Shown here: positions 1-7,675 of the stretch, piece after piece | How the letters are laid out: every line of letters begins with the position of its first letter | Numbering within the stretch: position 1 is the first letter of the stretch | Source: Bacteroidota bacterium | GTDB lineage: Bacteria; Bacteroidota; Bacteroidia; Sphingobacteriales; Sphingobacteriaceae | Length of the DNA: 32,693 nt | Direction: 5' to 3' | Assembly: GCA_013288235.1 (NCBI GenBank) | Contig: JABDCF010000040.1 | Coordinates: 349 to 33,041 of the forward strand | Notes under the pieces: generated by a model | Told to the model about the DNA's origin: nothing | The model's database searches: none | What the model saw: the letters and a program-made list of their open reading frames with translations, nothing else | Translations under genes and position numbers: made by a program

Positions 1-320
1 CACTTCACACATGCACACACAATTTAAATATCGTTAATGTCTGATAATCAGATGTCCCATTTTTAATTTACCCGTCCCTTGAAAGGGACGGCAATAAAAT
101 TTAAATGGTACGCAAATCATTGCCGTCGGTTTTAACCGACGGAAAATGGATAGCAAAGCAGGGCTTTAGCCAAATTTCGGGAGCTATATTTTCACTGATT
201 AAGATAGGCGTACACCCATCAATGGTTTTTCAAATTTCGTAAAAATTTCGTAAATTAAAATTGGGACATCTGATTATCAGACATTAACGATATTTAAATT
301 GTGTGTGCATGTGTGAAGTG
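1..320. repeat. Inverted-repeat element (MITE-like) containing a REP doublet
   Basis: Bases 1-70 and 251-320 are inverted copies of each other with one mismatch that I can find (position 60 against 261). The inner 180 bp encode no convincing protein. They hold two perfect stem-loops, 72-91 and 123-142, each with a 9-bp stem ending in GACGG and a 2-nt loop. The flanks GACGGCAAT and ATTGCCGTC point these hairpins towards each other, the arrangement of a REP doublet (REPIN). The right end lies 4 bp before the recN stop codon. The left end may continue outside the window, so target-site duplications cannot be judged. A non-autonomous transposable element is the simplest reading; a very strong transcription terminator or an invertible segment are alternatives. 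Confidence 0.75.
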
Positions 321-324
321 AACG

Positions 325-2001
325 CTACACATTCAGCAACTCCCTCGCATTCTGCAACGCACTTTCTCCCGGCTTATCGCCGCTCAGCATTTTGGCAATT
401 GCCAAAATGCGTTCCTGTTTGTCTAATTGTTTTATGCGGGTATAAGTGGTTGCGCCTTCGTCATCTTTGTAAACAAAATAATGGCTCTGGCCTTTGCTGG
501 CTATCTGCGGTAAGTGCGTGATGGTAATTACCTGTAGGTTATCCGCAAGCCGTTCCATAATTTGCCCCACTTTATTGGCTACCTCGCCGGATACACCTGT
601 ATCAATTTCATCAAAAATAATGGTAGGCAAAGCGGTATTTTGGGCAATAAGCGATTTTATGGACAGCATCAGCCTTGAAAGCTCGCCCCCAGATGCTACT
701 TTGCTCATTTCGGCCAGTGCATGCCCTTTATTGGCATTGAATAAAAAGCGGATCTCATCAACTCCATTAGCCCCCAAAGCGCCAAAGGGAGAGTTATGTC
801 CTAAGGGTGAGGAGAGTTCGATGCTTAGCGCAGCGTTTTCCATACCCATTTCACTAAGGGTTTTCAATACCTGGGCCTCAATTAACGGGGCGGTTTTTTT
901 ACGATTGGCAGAAAGTTCGCCCGCTAATTCTTCAAGTTCATTTTTATCGGCATTAAGTTGCAACTTCAATTTTTCAATTGCCTCATCCCCAAAAACAGCC
1001 TGCTGTATCTTGCCTGATAGTTCATCCTGCAACTGCAATAATTCTGCGTTGCTGTTTACCCGGTGTTTTTTCTGTAGATTATAGATCAGGCTTAACCGTG
1101 TATTTATTTCTTCTGCGCGGGCTTCATTGGTATGGGTGCGCTGCTCAATAATTTCAATTTCGGTAGCTATATCTTTTAACTCAATTATTGTGCTGTTTAG
1201 GCGCTGGTGTAATTCCGCTATCAGCGGGTTAAATTTTTCTAACGTTACCAACTGGTGCCCCGCTTCACGCAGTTGTATAATGGCCGAGGTTTCGCCGTCT
1301 TCCATTAAATAAAATGCGCCAAGCAGGTTGCGTTTTATTTCGCCGGCATTATTAAGCGTGTAAAGTTCCTGTTCAAGCAGCTCCTGCTCATCAGCTACCA
1401 GGTTAGCTTTTTCCAGCTCATCAAATTGAAACTTGAAATAATCAAGGTCGGCTTTAGCTTTATCGCTTTCTTCAATAAGCTGCTGTAGTTTGGAGTTTGA
1501 TTTTTTATATGCCCTGAATTTCGACCGGTACTCATTGAGTAAATCAGCATGTTTGGCAACAGCATCAACCACCAGCAACTGAAATTCCGGGTCATTTATT
1601 TCTAATGTAGCGTGTTGTGAGTGTATGTCTATCAGTTTTTCGCCGAGGGCTTTAAGCGCAGGCAGATTAACCGGCGTATCATTTACAAAAGCTCTTGATT
1701 TACCGTCTGCCGATATTTCGCGGCGTAAAACAGTTTCGGCTTCGTAATCAAGGTCATTATCCTCAAAAAAAGTTTTTAAATGGAATGCGCCAATTTTAAA
1801 TGTACCTTCTATAACACATTTTTTTTGCTGGTTAAAAAAATAACGACTTTCGGCACGCTGCCCTAAAATAAGCGAAAGCGCACCTAAAATGATAGATTTA
1901 CCCGCGCCGGTTTCGCCGGTAAGTATATTTAACCCGCTATCGAAACTGATCTCAAGGTTATCAATTAAAGCGTAATTGCTGATGTTGAGCTTTTGAAGCA
2001 T
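325..2001 (-). CDS. recN: DNA repair protein RecN
   Basis: SMC-like ATPase that acts early in recombinational repair of double-strand breaks. The 558 residues match the usual RecN length. The N-terminal half-ATPase carries Walker A GETGAGKS at residues 29-36. A long, charged, coiled-coil-rich middle runs from about 150 to 370. The C-terminal half has the ABC signature SGGELSRL from 437, Walker B TIIFDEID with the acidic pair at 464-465, and a switch His near 496. The ATG start is fixed by the MLQKLNISNYALI opening, typical of the family. The 24 bases upstream form a hairpin followed by six T (see 2009-2030), so expression may be insulated from the M56 genes upstream or attenuated. The gene ends against the 320-bp inverted-repeat element. 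Confidence 0.97.
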   Translation of the reverse strand: MLQKLNISNYALIDNLEISFDSGLNILTGETGAGKSIILGALSLILGQRAESRYFFNQQKKCVIEGTFKIGAFHLKTFFEDNDLDYEAETVLRREISADGKSRAFVNDTPVNLPALKALGEKLIDIHSQHATLEINDPEFQLLVVDAVAKHADLLNEYRSKFRAYKKSNSKLQQLIEESDKAKADLDYFKFQFDELEKANLVADEQELLEQELYTLNNAGEIKRNLLGAFYLMEDGETSAIIQLREAGHQLVTLEKFNPLIAELHQRLNSTIIELKDIATEIEIIEQRTHTNEARAEEINTRLSLIYNLQKKHRVNSNAELLQLQDELSGKIQQAVFGDEAIEKLKLQLNADKNELEELAGELSANRKKTAPLIEAQVLKTLSEMGMENAALSIELSSPLGHNSPFGALGANGVDEIRFLFNANKGHALAEMSKVASGGELSRLMLSIKSLIAQNTALPTIIFDEIDTGVSGEVANKVGQIMERLADNLQVITITHLPQIASKGQSHYFVYKDDEGATTYTRIKQLDKQERILAIAKMLSGDKPGESALQNARELLNV

Positions 2002-2002
2002 A

Positions 2003-2030
2003 AAAAAAGTATCCTTGTTTTGAAGGATAC
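2003..2030 (-). terminator. Hairpin plus T-run directly before recN
   Basis: On the minus strand GTATCCTT, a 6-base loop and AAGGATAC form a perfect 8-bp stem, followed by TTTTTT and then the recN ATG. This is the form of an intrinsic terminator for the M56 operon upstream. The right arm contains AAGGA about 10 nt before the ATG, the only Shine-Dalgarno-like sequence there, so the same hairpin could hide the ribosome site of recN. Confidence 0.6.
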
Positions 2031-2035
2031 TAAAG

Positions 2036-2118
2036 TAGTGATTAGCGGTAAGAGATTAGAGATTAGTTAGGAAAAAATCTAAGGCCGAAACCAACTAATC
2101 TCTAACCTCCAATCACTA
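2036..2118. repeat. Long imperfect palindrome of AGAGATTAG-type repeats
   Basis: TAGTGATT at 2036-2043 and its complement at 2111-2118 enclose further complementary copies of AGAGATTAGTT and AACTAATCTCT, leaving a loop of about 20 nt. It begins at the stop codon of the 341-residue gene and probably ends its transcript, together with the hairpin at 2003-2030. Confidence 0.6.
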
Positions 2119-3141
2119 ATTATCTAACCCCGGTTTCTCATCGTTAAAGCTCATTTTCTCTAAATTCCGCAGGTAATGTTGATACTCAGGACTGTTCATA
2201 TAGGCATTCATCCTGGCAACAGACCGCTGCAACTGTTCATTGGCCCTTTTTAGCTCCGGGTTATTTTGGTACGAGTTCATTTGCCCGCTCAATTTATCCA
2301 TTTCCATTTGCTGCTGTTTAATGGATGGATTCTCGTATGCTTTGTTTAGGCTGTCACCAAGTTCCTGCATGCGTTGCTGAAGCTGTTTAGCCTCAGGGGA
2401 TTCATAATGGGCGGTCATTTGTTCGCCCATCTTATTTAATTCAGCGGTTTGCCGTTTTATTTCGGGCGGTAGTTTGCTTTCCAGTTCGGCCTGGTACTTC
2501 TTGTAATTCTCGTCCTTATAATAGTCATCATTATATTCACGATGACGAGGTATGCCGTATTTATCTTCAAGCGCTTCGTTCATTTTTTTGAACTCAGGGG
2601 TATAGAAATAAGCGCTTACACTTCGTCCAAGTTCGCCCATTTTTGCCGAGAGCTGTTGTGTTTCTTCATTATTACTATATTTTTTGGAAAAATCGCCGCT
2701 TACTTTCCCCAGCTCTTCCTGTAAGCTTTTCAATTCAGGTTTATTGTAAAATTCGCTTATTTCACGTCCTTTTTGTTCAAGGTCATGCTGGGTAGTCTTA
2801 AACGCACCGCTGTTATAATACTTGTTCAGTTTTGCTGAATTTCTTTCTACTTCTGCGCTTAATTCCTGCAATTTCTCTTCAGGGCTATAATTGTCCTTGC
2901 TTGTTAACTGCGATGGCTTTTTATAAGCATGGGTCCTGGCTAAATGCTCCGATTTTTTGGCAACGGGTTTATGAATAGTATCGGCAAGCAAATTGCCCCG
3001 TAACGGGTTAATGGCTTTTATTGCTATTGCACCGTGCGCAATTCCGGGACTTAATAAGGCTATTAAGCCAATGCCCATCATTGTTATAAGCATAGCCAAT
3101 GAGACCAGGCGCATGCCAGGCATTTTTTTATTAGTTTTCAT
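2116..3141 (-). CDS. Protease-less paralog of the adjacent M56 proteins (helical-repeat sensor domain only)
   Basis: A 341-residue protein with one hydrophobic N-terminal segment (residues 11-36), either an anchor or a signal peptide ending near AHG-A. It has no HExxH motif. The rest is highly charged helix built from a 23-residue repeat starting P-E-x-K, with central M/L and G (for example PELKRANEQLQRSV...), continuing to about residue 325. Its start MKTNKK...MRLVSLAML aligns with internal residues 303-320 (MKTKKQ...MRPALLAML) of the M56 protein encoded just upstream. The 42 bases before its ATG still read GEKESFINSI-stop-SI, against GKKHHLLNRIERI in the paralog, so it arose by loss of the 5' protease part of a duplicated gene. 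The cytoplasmic membrane is the likely location. It may modulate or compete with the full-length sensors (inference). Confidence 0.8.
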   Translation of the reverse strand: MKTNKKMPGMRLVSLAMLITMMGIGLIALLSPGIAHGAIAIKAINPLRGNLLADTIHKPVAKKSEHLARTHAYKKPSQLTSKDNYSPEEKLQELSAEVERNSAKLNKYYNSGAFKTTQHDLEQKGREISEFYNKPELKSLQEELGKVSGDFSKKYSNNEETQQLSAKMGELGRSVSAYFYTPEFKKMNEALEDKYGIPRHREYNDDYYKDENYKKYQAELESKLPPEIKRQTAELNKMGEQMTAHYESPEAKQLQQRMQELGDSLNKAYENPSIKQQQMEMDKLSGQMNSYQNNPELKRANEQLQRSVARMNAYMNSPEYQHYLRNLEKMSFNDEKPGLDN

Positions 3142-3199
3142 GATACTTTAAATGCTGTTAATGAATGATTCCTTTTCCCCTGGCATTCAGAAGATCCTT

Positions 3200-5212
3200 T
3201 TAATTATTATCAGTCGTCGGTTTTTCCGGTGCTTCTGGTTTTTCCGGGGCCTCCGGTTTTTCCGGCGCTTCATCTAAAACCGACAGGTGTTTTATGTATT
3301 CGGGACTGTGCTGATATGCCCTCATTTTGGCCGTAGCTTCCCTTAAAAGCTGTTTTTCCTTTTCTATCTCGGGGTTATGGCTAAGTTCACGCATTTTTTG
3401 GCTCAACTGGCGCATCTCTTCCTGCTGCTCTTTAATTTGGGGATTGTGATAAGCATTCCTTAAGTCATCGCCAACTTTTTTCATTGCATCCCTATCCGCA
3501 ATGTACTCCGGCGATTTGTAACGGTTCCGCATTTGTTCGCCCAGGCTTTTTATTTGTTCAGATGCCTGTGTTATGTCGGCCGGTATATTCGCTTTAAGCT
3601 CGTCGCGGAATTTCATATGGTTTTCATCACGGTCATCATAATAATCGTCATGTTTTATACCGTATTTCTTCTCCAGCCTGGCGGCCATATCTTTAAACTC
3701 ACGGCTGTTATAGTAAGCATCCATCTTTTTGCCTATGGCATCCATTTGCTCGCTCAACTTATTGGTCGCTGAGTTATCGCCCCATTTTTTGTTGAAATCC
3801 TCGTTTAATTTGTTCTGCTCTTCTTGTAACTTTTTCAACTCCGGTTTATCGTAAAAGGCTTGTATTTCTTTTCCTTTTGCATCCATCTCGTCACTTATCT
3901 TTTTAAATTCAGGACTCTCGTAATATTTATTAATGGCGTCACCATGCTTGTTAACTTCGGCGCTCAACCTTTCCAACTCAGGGTCATCACCATGATGGTT
4001 ATAATTAAAGTTGTGATTATGGTTGTCGTTTGAATCATAAACGTAAATATTGTCACTGCCATTTGTTCCTTTAATAATGGCTTTCGGCTTACGGTACGTT
4101 TTGGCTGTAACGTTCTTTTTAACGGCCGCTTTCTTTATGGTATCGGCAGTGGTCAGTTTATTTATAACCGGTACAATAGCTTTTACAGATATTTTGCCTT
4201 CGGCAATTTGGGGGTTAAACAATGCTATGCTCCCTATGCCAATGGTTAATATAAGCATGGCCAGTAATGCCGGTCGCATGCTTTGAGTTTGTTTTTTAGT
4301 TTTCATAATTCGTTCAATTCTGTTTAATAAATGATGTTTTTTACCGATAGCCGCCATTGCAAGTTGAAGGTCGTTTTCGCGCGATTGCTCGAGCTTTAAC
4401 AGTGCCTTTGCATACATCAGCGCATCGGAGGTTGTGCTTACTACCATGTCGTCGCAGCTATTCTCACGTTCCTCGTTAATTATACGGTTAATGAGCTGGG
4501 TACAAGGATTAAAGAATAACAATATAGAGATCACCTGCTGCAGCAGGTTAATTAGGTAGTCGTTGCGTTTTATGTGCGCCAACTCGTGAAGTAAGATAGC
4601 TTCAATTTCGCTGGTAGACAGATAGGTGGCCAGGCTGAAAGGCAGCAGGATGACCGGTTTAAAATAACCAACCATACAAGGCACATCAACCAGCTTGCTT
4701 AAGCCAACTTTTACGCTTTTGCCGATCTTCAGCTTCTCGGCAAACTTGGTTACTTTGTACTGCAAGGCGATATCGATGCTTAATACTTTCCTGATGGCAT
4801 TTATCTTTTTGCGCGATAATATTAGCCTGCTTGTATTAAATAACAGGCCGGCAATATAAAGTATGGTTATATAAGGCAGATAACCCTCGATGTTGTAGTA
4901 ATACCGGATACTGTCGTTATTAAACTGGCGGATATCGGCCGGTAACCCGGAAATTAACGGCATTGCTGAAAGTTTTGCCGGTGCAACAGCCAGCCAGTTA
5001 TAAATATGTATTTCGTTTATTAGTGTATAAATAAACCAGCCGGTTATGGCAAGCAGGCTTGTTACAGCCAGTATATATTTTTTTGATGAGGATAACTGGT
5101 CGGAAAACATAAGCACCATCCTGAGCATAAAATAAATAAGCAGCCCCTGCCATAACGAATGGAGGATAGTTATACCCAAAACCTGGCTGATGTTGTACAG
5201 TATGTTTTCCAT
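3200..5212 (-). CDS. M56 (BlaR1/MecR1-type) membrane metalloprotease A with helical-repeat C-terminus
   Basis: Membrane-embedded zinc protease of 670 residues. In BlaR1/MecR1 systems such a protein senses an extracytoplasmic signal and brings about cleavage of a BlaI-type repressor. Hydrophobic segments lie near 8-31, 46-65, 112-132, 220-236 and 313-332. The zinc motif HELAH is at 209-213, with downstream ligand region ERENSCDD at 248-255. Beyond the last membrane segment there is no penicillin-binding domain. Instead there is a His/Asn-rich stretch (about 394-410, four His), a region of 23-residue P-E-x-K repeats (411-650), and a tail with three EAPEKP hexapeptides. The signal is therefore probably not a beta-lactam. 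It lies between M56 protein B and the truncated paralog, all on one strand, and is likely controlled by BlaI. Confidence 0.9.
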   Translation of the reverse strand: MENILYNISQVLGITILHSLWQGLLIYFMLRMVLMFSDQLSSSKKYILAVTSLLAITGWFIYTLINEIHIYNWLAVAPAKLSAMPLISGLPADIRQFNNDSIRYYYNIEGYLPYITILYIAGLLFNTSRLILSRKKINAIRKVLSIDIALQYKVTKFAEKLKIGKSVKVGLSKLVDVPCMVGYFKPVILLPFSLATYLSTSEIEAILLHELAHIKRNDYLINLLQQVISILLFFNPCTQLINRIINEERENSCDDMVVSTTSDALMYAKALLKLEQSRENDLQLAMAAIGKKHHLLNRIERIMKTKKQTQSMRPALLAMLILTIGIGSIALFNPQIAEGKISVKAIVPVINKLTTADTIKKAAVKKNVTAKTYRKPKAIIKGTNGSDNIYVYDSNDNHNHNFNYNHHGDDPELERLSAEVNKHGDAINKYYESPEFKKISDEMDAKGKEIQAFYDKPELKKLQEEQNKLNEDFNKKWGDNSATNKLSEQMDAIGKKMDAYYNSREFKDMAARLEKKYGIKHDDYYDDRDENHMKFRDELKANIPADITQASEQIKSLGEQMRNRYKSPEYIADRDAMKKVGDDLRNAYHNPQIKEQQEEMRQLSQKMRELSHNPEIEKEKQLLREATAKMRAYQHSPEYIKHLSVLDEAPEKPEAPEKPEAPEKPTTDNN
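3220..3273 (-). repeat. Three 18-bp tandem repeats encoding EAPEKP
   Basis: Three copies of an 18-bp unit with a few differences encode the Pro/Glu tail of M56 protein A. The copy number could change by slippage without loss of frame. Confidence 0.8.
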
Positions 5213-5220
5213 TTTAATTT

Positions 5221-5315
5221 TTTATTAAGTCCATAGTCCATAGACTATGGTCGATAGTTAATACAGCGTTACATTTCCTGCCATTGACTATGGTCCATCA
5301 ACTATGGACCCCACC
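5221..5315. repeat. Nested palindromes of the CCATAG/CTATGG type
   Basis: Between the two M56 genes, CCATAGACTATGG (5238-5250) is a perfect 13-bp palindrome. An outer pair, GTCCATAGT (5229-5237) and ACTATGGAC (5301-5309), encloses it, with a further CTATGG copy near 5288. It can fold as one branched structure and may be a partial terminator or a site where mRNA processing tunes the relative amounts of the two proteases. Confidence 0.6.
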
Positions 5316-5319
5316 ATTT

Positions 5320-7179
5320 CTACTTCCTAACAGTATCCCTGCTTACTTTTAATGAGTCTTTGGAGTGATATATCCACACGTCATTAAATTGTTTTCCCAT
5401 ATTTTTCATCTGAGCCTTCCATTCGGGGCTGTTAAATTGTTTGCTCATTTCTTCGCCCTGTTTCCTCATGTTCTCCATTTGCGCTTTCCATTCAGGGCTG
5501 TTAAAATGCTTTCTCATTTCTTCACCCTGTTTCTGTATAGCATCCATTTGTGCTTTCCATTCGGGACTATTGAATTGTTTTTTCATTTCCTCGCCCTGTT
5601 TTTTCATAGCCTCCACTTGAGCTTTCCATTCAGGGCTATTGAATTGCTTTTTCATTTGTTCGCCCTGTATTTTTATGGCGTCCATTTGTGCTTTCCATTC
5701 CGGGCTGTTGAAATGTTTTTTCATTTCTTCGCCTTGTTTCTTCATATTCTCCATTTGCGCTTTCCATTCGGGGCTTTTGAATTGCTTATTCATATTCTCC
5801 ATTTGCGCTTTCCACTCAGGACTATTGAATTGTTTCTTCATTTCCTCGCCCTGTTTTTGCATGGCCAGCATTTGTGCTTTCCATGCAGGGTTGTCAAACT
5901 GTTTCCTCATTTCTTCCCCCTGCTTGCGTATCGCTTCCATTTGGTTGCGCCATGCAGTGCCCGAATAAAAGTTATCCAAAGAATCCATGGTTGCGCTGTC
6001 AGTTTCACCGTTGTAAACTCTTTTCTTTCCGTTTTTATCAACAATCACCATCCTGCTTTTGTGATGGCGTTTAATGGTATCGTTAACCAAAATGTTTTTA
6101 TTTGAATCCTGTCCAGTCGTCAATAGTAGGTTATGTGGAATTGTCTTAGTTATAGTTTTGTTCCCAGCTGCTGTATTTGCATAAGCAGCTTTTGGGTTAA
6201 ACCACGCAATGCTGCACAGGCCGCCGGCCAATAAAAGCACTGCTGTTAATAATTGACGTGTATTGCCAATTGGCTTTTTTGTTTTCATGATCCTTTCAAT
6301 TCTGTTTAATAAATTATACTTCTTACCGGTAGCCGACAGTGCAAATTGCAGGTTGGATGTCCGGTTTTCTTCCAGTCTTAGCAGTGCATGTGCATAGATG
6401 AGCGGTTGGTCGGTTTTACCAACAACCAGGTCATCACAGCTATTTTCCCTTTCCTGGTTTATTATACGGCTAATCAATAGAGCAAAAGGGTTAAAGAAAA
6501 GCATTACGTTTATAAACTGCTGCAGCAGGTTTACCAAGTAATCATTACGCTTTATATGCGATAATTCGTGTAATAAAATGGCCTCAATTTCGCAGGCTGA
6601 TAGATAGGTAGCAATTGATACAGGTAGCAGGATGATAGGTTTAAAATAGCCCAGCATGCAGGGTACATCAATCAAATCGCTGAATTTTATATTTATATGT
6701 TTGGTGATATCGAGCTTTTTTGAAAAAGTATTGATAAACTGCTGCATCTGCCCGGCGGGCAAAGCCGATTGTTTTATCAGCCTTATTTTACTCCATTCGC
6801 CGGTAAGTTTTATAAGGTTAATAGTGAGCCCCACAATATATATAGCCGATATATAAGGAAGATAAGCGGCGATAGTACTATAAACAGACTGGTTTGGTAT
6901 GGCATGGCCAACATTTAAATAAGGTAATAAAGACAATGCAGTTGCTGATTTTAAATCAACCCAGTTATAAACCCGCACTTCTGCATAAAGTGTATAAACA
7001 AAACATATAAATATGGATGTAATTGCCGCAACGGAAAGGTTATATTTTTTAACAGGCGATAATGAAGGCGCAGCTGTGAAAGCAATGCGCAAAATAATCC
7101 AAAGCAACAATCCTTGCCATAACGAGTGAATTACGGTTATCCCTAAAACCTGGCTGATGTTATATAATATGCTTTCCAT
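5320..7179 (-). CDS. M56 (BlaR1/MecR1-type) membrane metalloprotease B with Met/Trp-rich 23-residue repeats
   Basis: A 619-residue paralog of M56 protein A, with near-identical opening (ILYNISQVLGIT) and the same hydrophobic layout. Zinc motif HELSH is at 204-208, ERENSCDD at 243-250, and the last membrane segment at about 309-326. The extracytoplasmic part carries about nine tandem units from 409 to 600 of the form PEWKAQM-x2-M-x2-QGEEM-x3-F-NS. Full units are 23 residues; one internal and the last are shortened. The repeats contain three Met and one Trp each and no Cys. No penicillin-binding domain is present. The gene starts 61 bp after the blaI stop codon and is probably cotranscribed with it. 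The presumed role is activation of BlaI cleavage in response to an envelope or periplasmic cue (family knowledge); the cue is unknown. Confidence 0.9.
   Translation of the reverse strand: MESILYNISQVLGITVIHSLWQGLLLWIILRIAFTAAPSLSPVKKYNLSVAAITSIFICFVYTLYAEVRVYNWVDLKSATALSLLPYLNVGHAIPNQSVYSTIAAYLPYISAIYIVGLTINLIKLTGEWSKIRLIKQSALPAGQMQQFINTFSKKLDITKHINIKFSDLIDVPCMLGYFKPIILLPVSIATYLSACEIEAILLHELSHIKRNDYLVNLLQQFINVMLFFNPFALLISRIINQERENSCDDLVVGKTDQPLIYAHALLRLEENRTSNLQFALSATGKKYNLLNRIERIMKTKKPIGNTRQLLTAVLLLAGGLCSIAWFNPKAAYANTAAGNKTITKTIPHNLLLTTGQDSNKNILVNDTIKRHHKSRMVIVDKNGKKRVYNGETDSATMDSLDNFYSGTAWRNQMEAIRKQGEEMRKQFDNPAWKAQMLAMQKQGEEMKKQFNSPEWKAQMENMNKQFKSPEWKAQMENMKKQGEEMKKHFNSPEWKAQMDAIKIQGEQMKKQFNSPEWKAQVEAMKKQGEEMKKQFNSPEWKAQMDAIQKQGEEMRKHFNSPEWKAQMENMRKQGEEMSKQFNSPEWKAQMKNMGKQFNDVWIYHSKDSLKVSRDTVRK
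5380..5955 (-). repeat. 69-bp tandem coding repeats within M56 protein B
   Basis: About nine diverged copies of a 69-bp unit, with two copies shortened, encode the PEWKAQM...QGEEM repeats. Because the unit length is divisible by three and rich in few codons, the opposite strand is also open over more than 700 bp; that is a side effect and not a second gene. Units could be gained or lost by recombination. Confidence 0.9.
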
Positions 7180-7240
7180 CTTGTAAAAATTAAAAACCTT
7201 GTGTCAACGCTGTTTGTCCTAATCTCTAATTAACCAACCT

Positions 7241-7615
7241 CTAATCTCTATCTTCAAATTCCCGCAAATAACTCTTAATCGCATCTATCTCATCTTTCGA
7301 TGCACGGTGATGGCCAAGGGCCTGTATCACAAGATCAGAAGTTGAGCCTTTAAAAACAGTAGAGATAATTTTATCTAAAGCGGTTTGTTGTGCCTGTTCC
7401 CGGGTGATCACCGCTTTGTAAAGGTGCGTTTTGGCGGTTGTATCGCGCTCAACCAATCCTTTATCATGCATTATCTGCATTAATTTTAAAGTAGTAGTAT
7501 AGCCGGCGTCTTTGTTTTTCGCCAATTCCTCGTGCACATCGCGAACGGTACACTGGCCTTTTTTCCAGATCACCTGCAATATTTCCAGTTCGCTTTCTGT
7601 TGGTTTTATTTCCAT
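7241..7615 (-). CDS. blaI: BlaI/MecI-family transcriptional repressor
   Basis: Winged-helix repressor of about 124 residues. In BlaI/MecI systems the dimer binds palindromes before its own operon and is inactivated by proteolysis triggered by an M56 partner. The N-terminal helix-turn-helix region has the family pattern PTESELEILQVIWKKG...TVRDVHEEL followed by YTTTLKLMQIMHDKGLVERD. The C-terminal half is the helical dimerisation part. I chose the ATG at 7615 (MEIKPTESE). The frame is open ten codons further, but that start would fall inside the operator and add residues the family lacks. No Shine-Dalgarno site is visible. It is the first gene of the M56 cassette, with probable autoregulation through the three palindromes just upstream. 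Confidence 0.93.
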   Translation of the reverse strand: MEIKPTESELEILQVIWKKGQCTVRDVHEELAKNKDAGYTTTLKLMQIMHDKGLVERDTTAKTHLYKAVITREQAQQTALDKIISTVFKGSTSDLVIQALGHHRASKDEIDAIKSYLREFEDRD

Positions 7616-7626
7616 GTTATTTATTA

Positions 7627-7675
7627 TACGAATTTCTTCGTACAAATATGTACGATAGATTTCGTATTTGCAAAT
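7627..7675 (-). promoter_or_regulatory. BlaI operator: three 16-bp palindromes 12 bp apart, overlapping the promoter
   Basis: Three inverted repeats start at 7627 (TACGAATTTCTTCGTA), 7639 (CGTACAAATATGTACG) and 7651 (TACGATAGATTTCGTA). Each is 16 bp and they are offset by exactly 12 bp. They contain the TAC...GTA core known from BlaI/MecI operators. On the minus strand a Bacteroidota-type promoter can be read: TTTGC (7670-7674), 19 bp, then CATATTTG (7643-7650, one mismatch to TAnnTTTG). The -7 element therefore lies inside the middle palindrome, so bound BlaI would block RNA polymerase. Confidence 0.8.

Noticed and set aside
494..1084. 196-codon plus-strand frame inside recN
   Set aside because: Fully inside recN on the other strand, with a Ser/Cys-rich composition and no family resemblance.
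5380..5955. Regular 69-bp repeats considered as a CRISPR array
   Set aside because: The units are contiguous, in frame, diverged and encode a clear protein repeat; there are no spacers of constant length and no cas genes.
5365..6105. Long open frame of 246 codons on the plus strand, opposite M56 protein B
   Set aside because: It is the complement of the 69-bp coding repeats; its Phe/His/Leu-rich translation is an artefact of PEWKAQM...QGEEM codons. The minus-strand protein has clear M56 motifs.
7616..7645. Ten-codon upstream extension of blaI
   Set aside because: It would lie within the operator and the predicted 5' end of the mRNA; family members start at the MEIKPTESE position.
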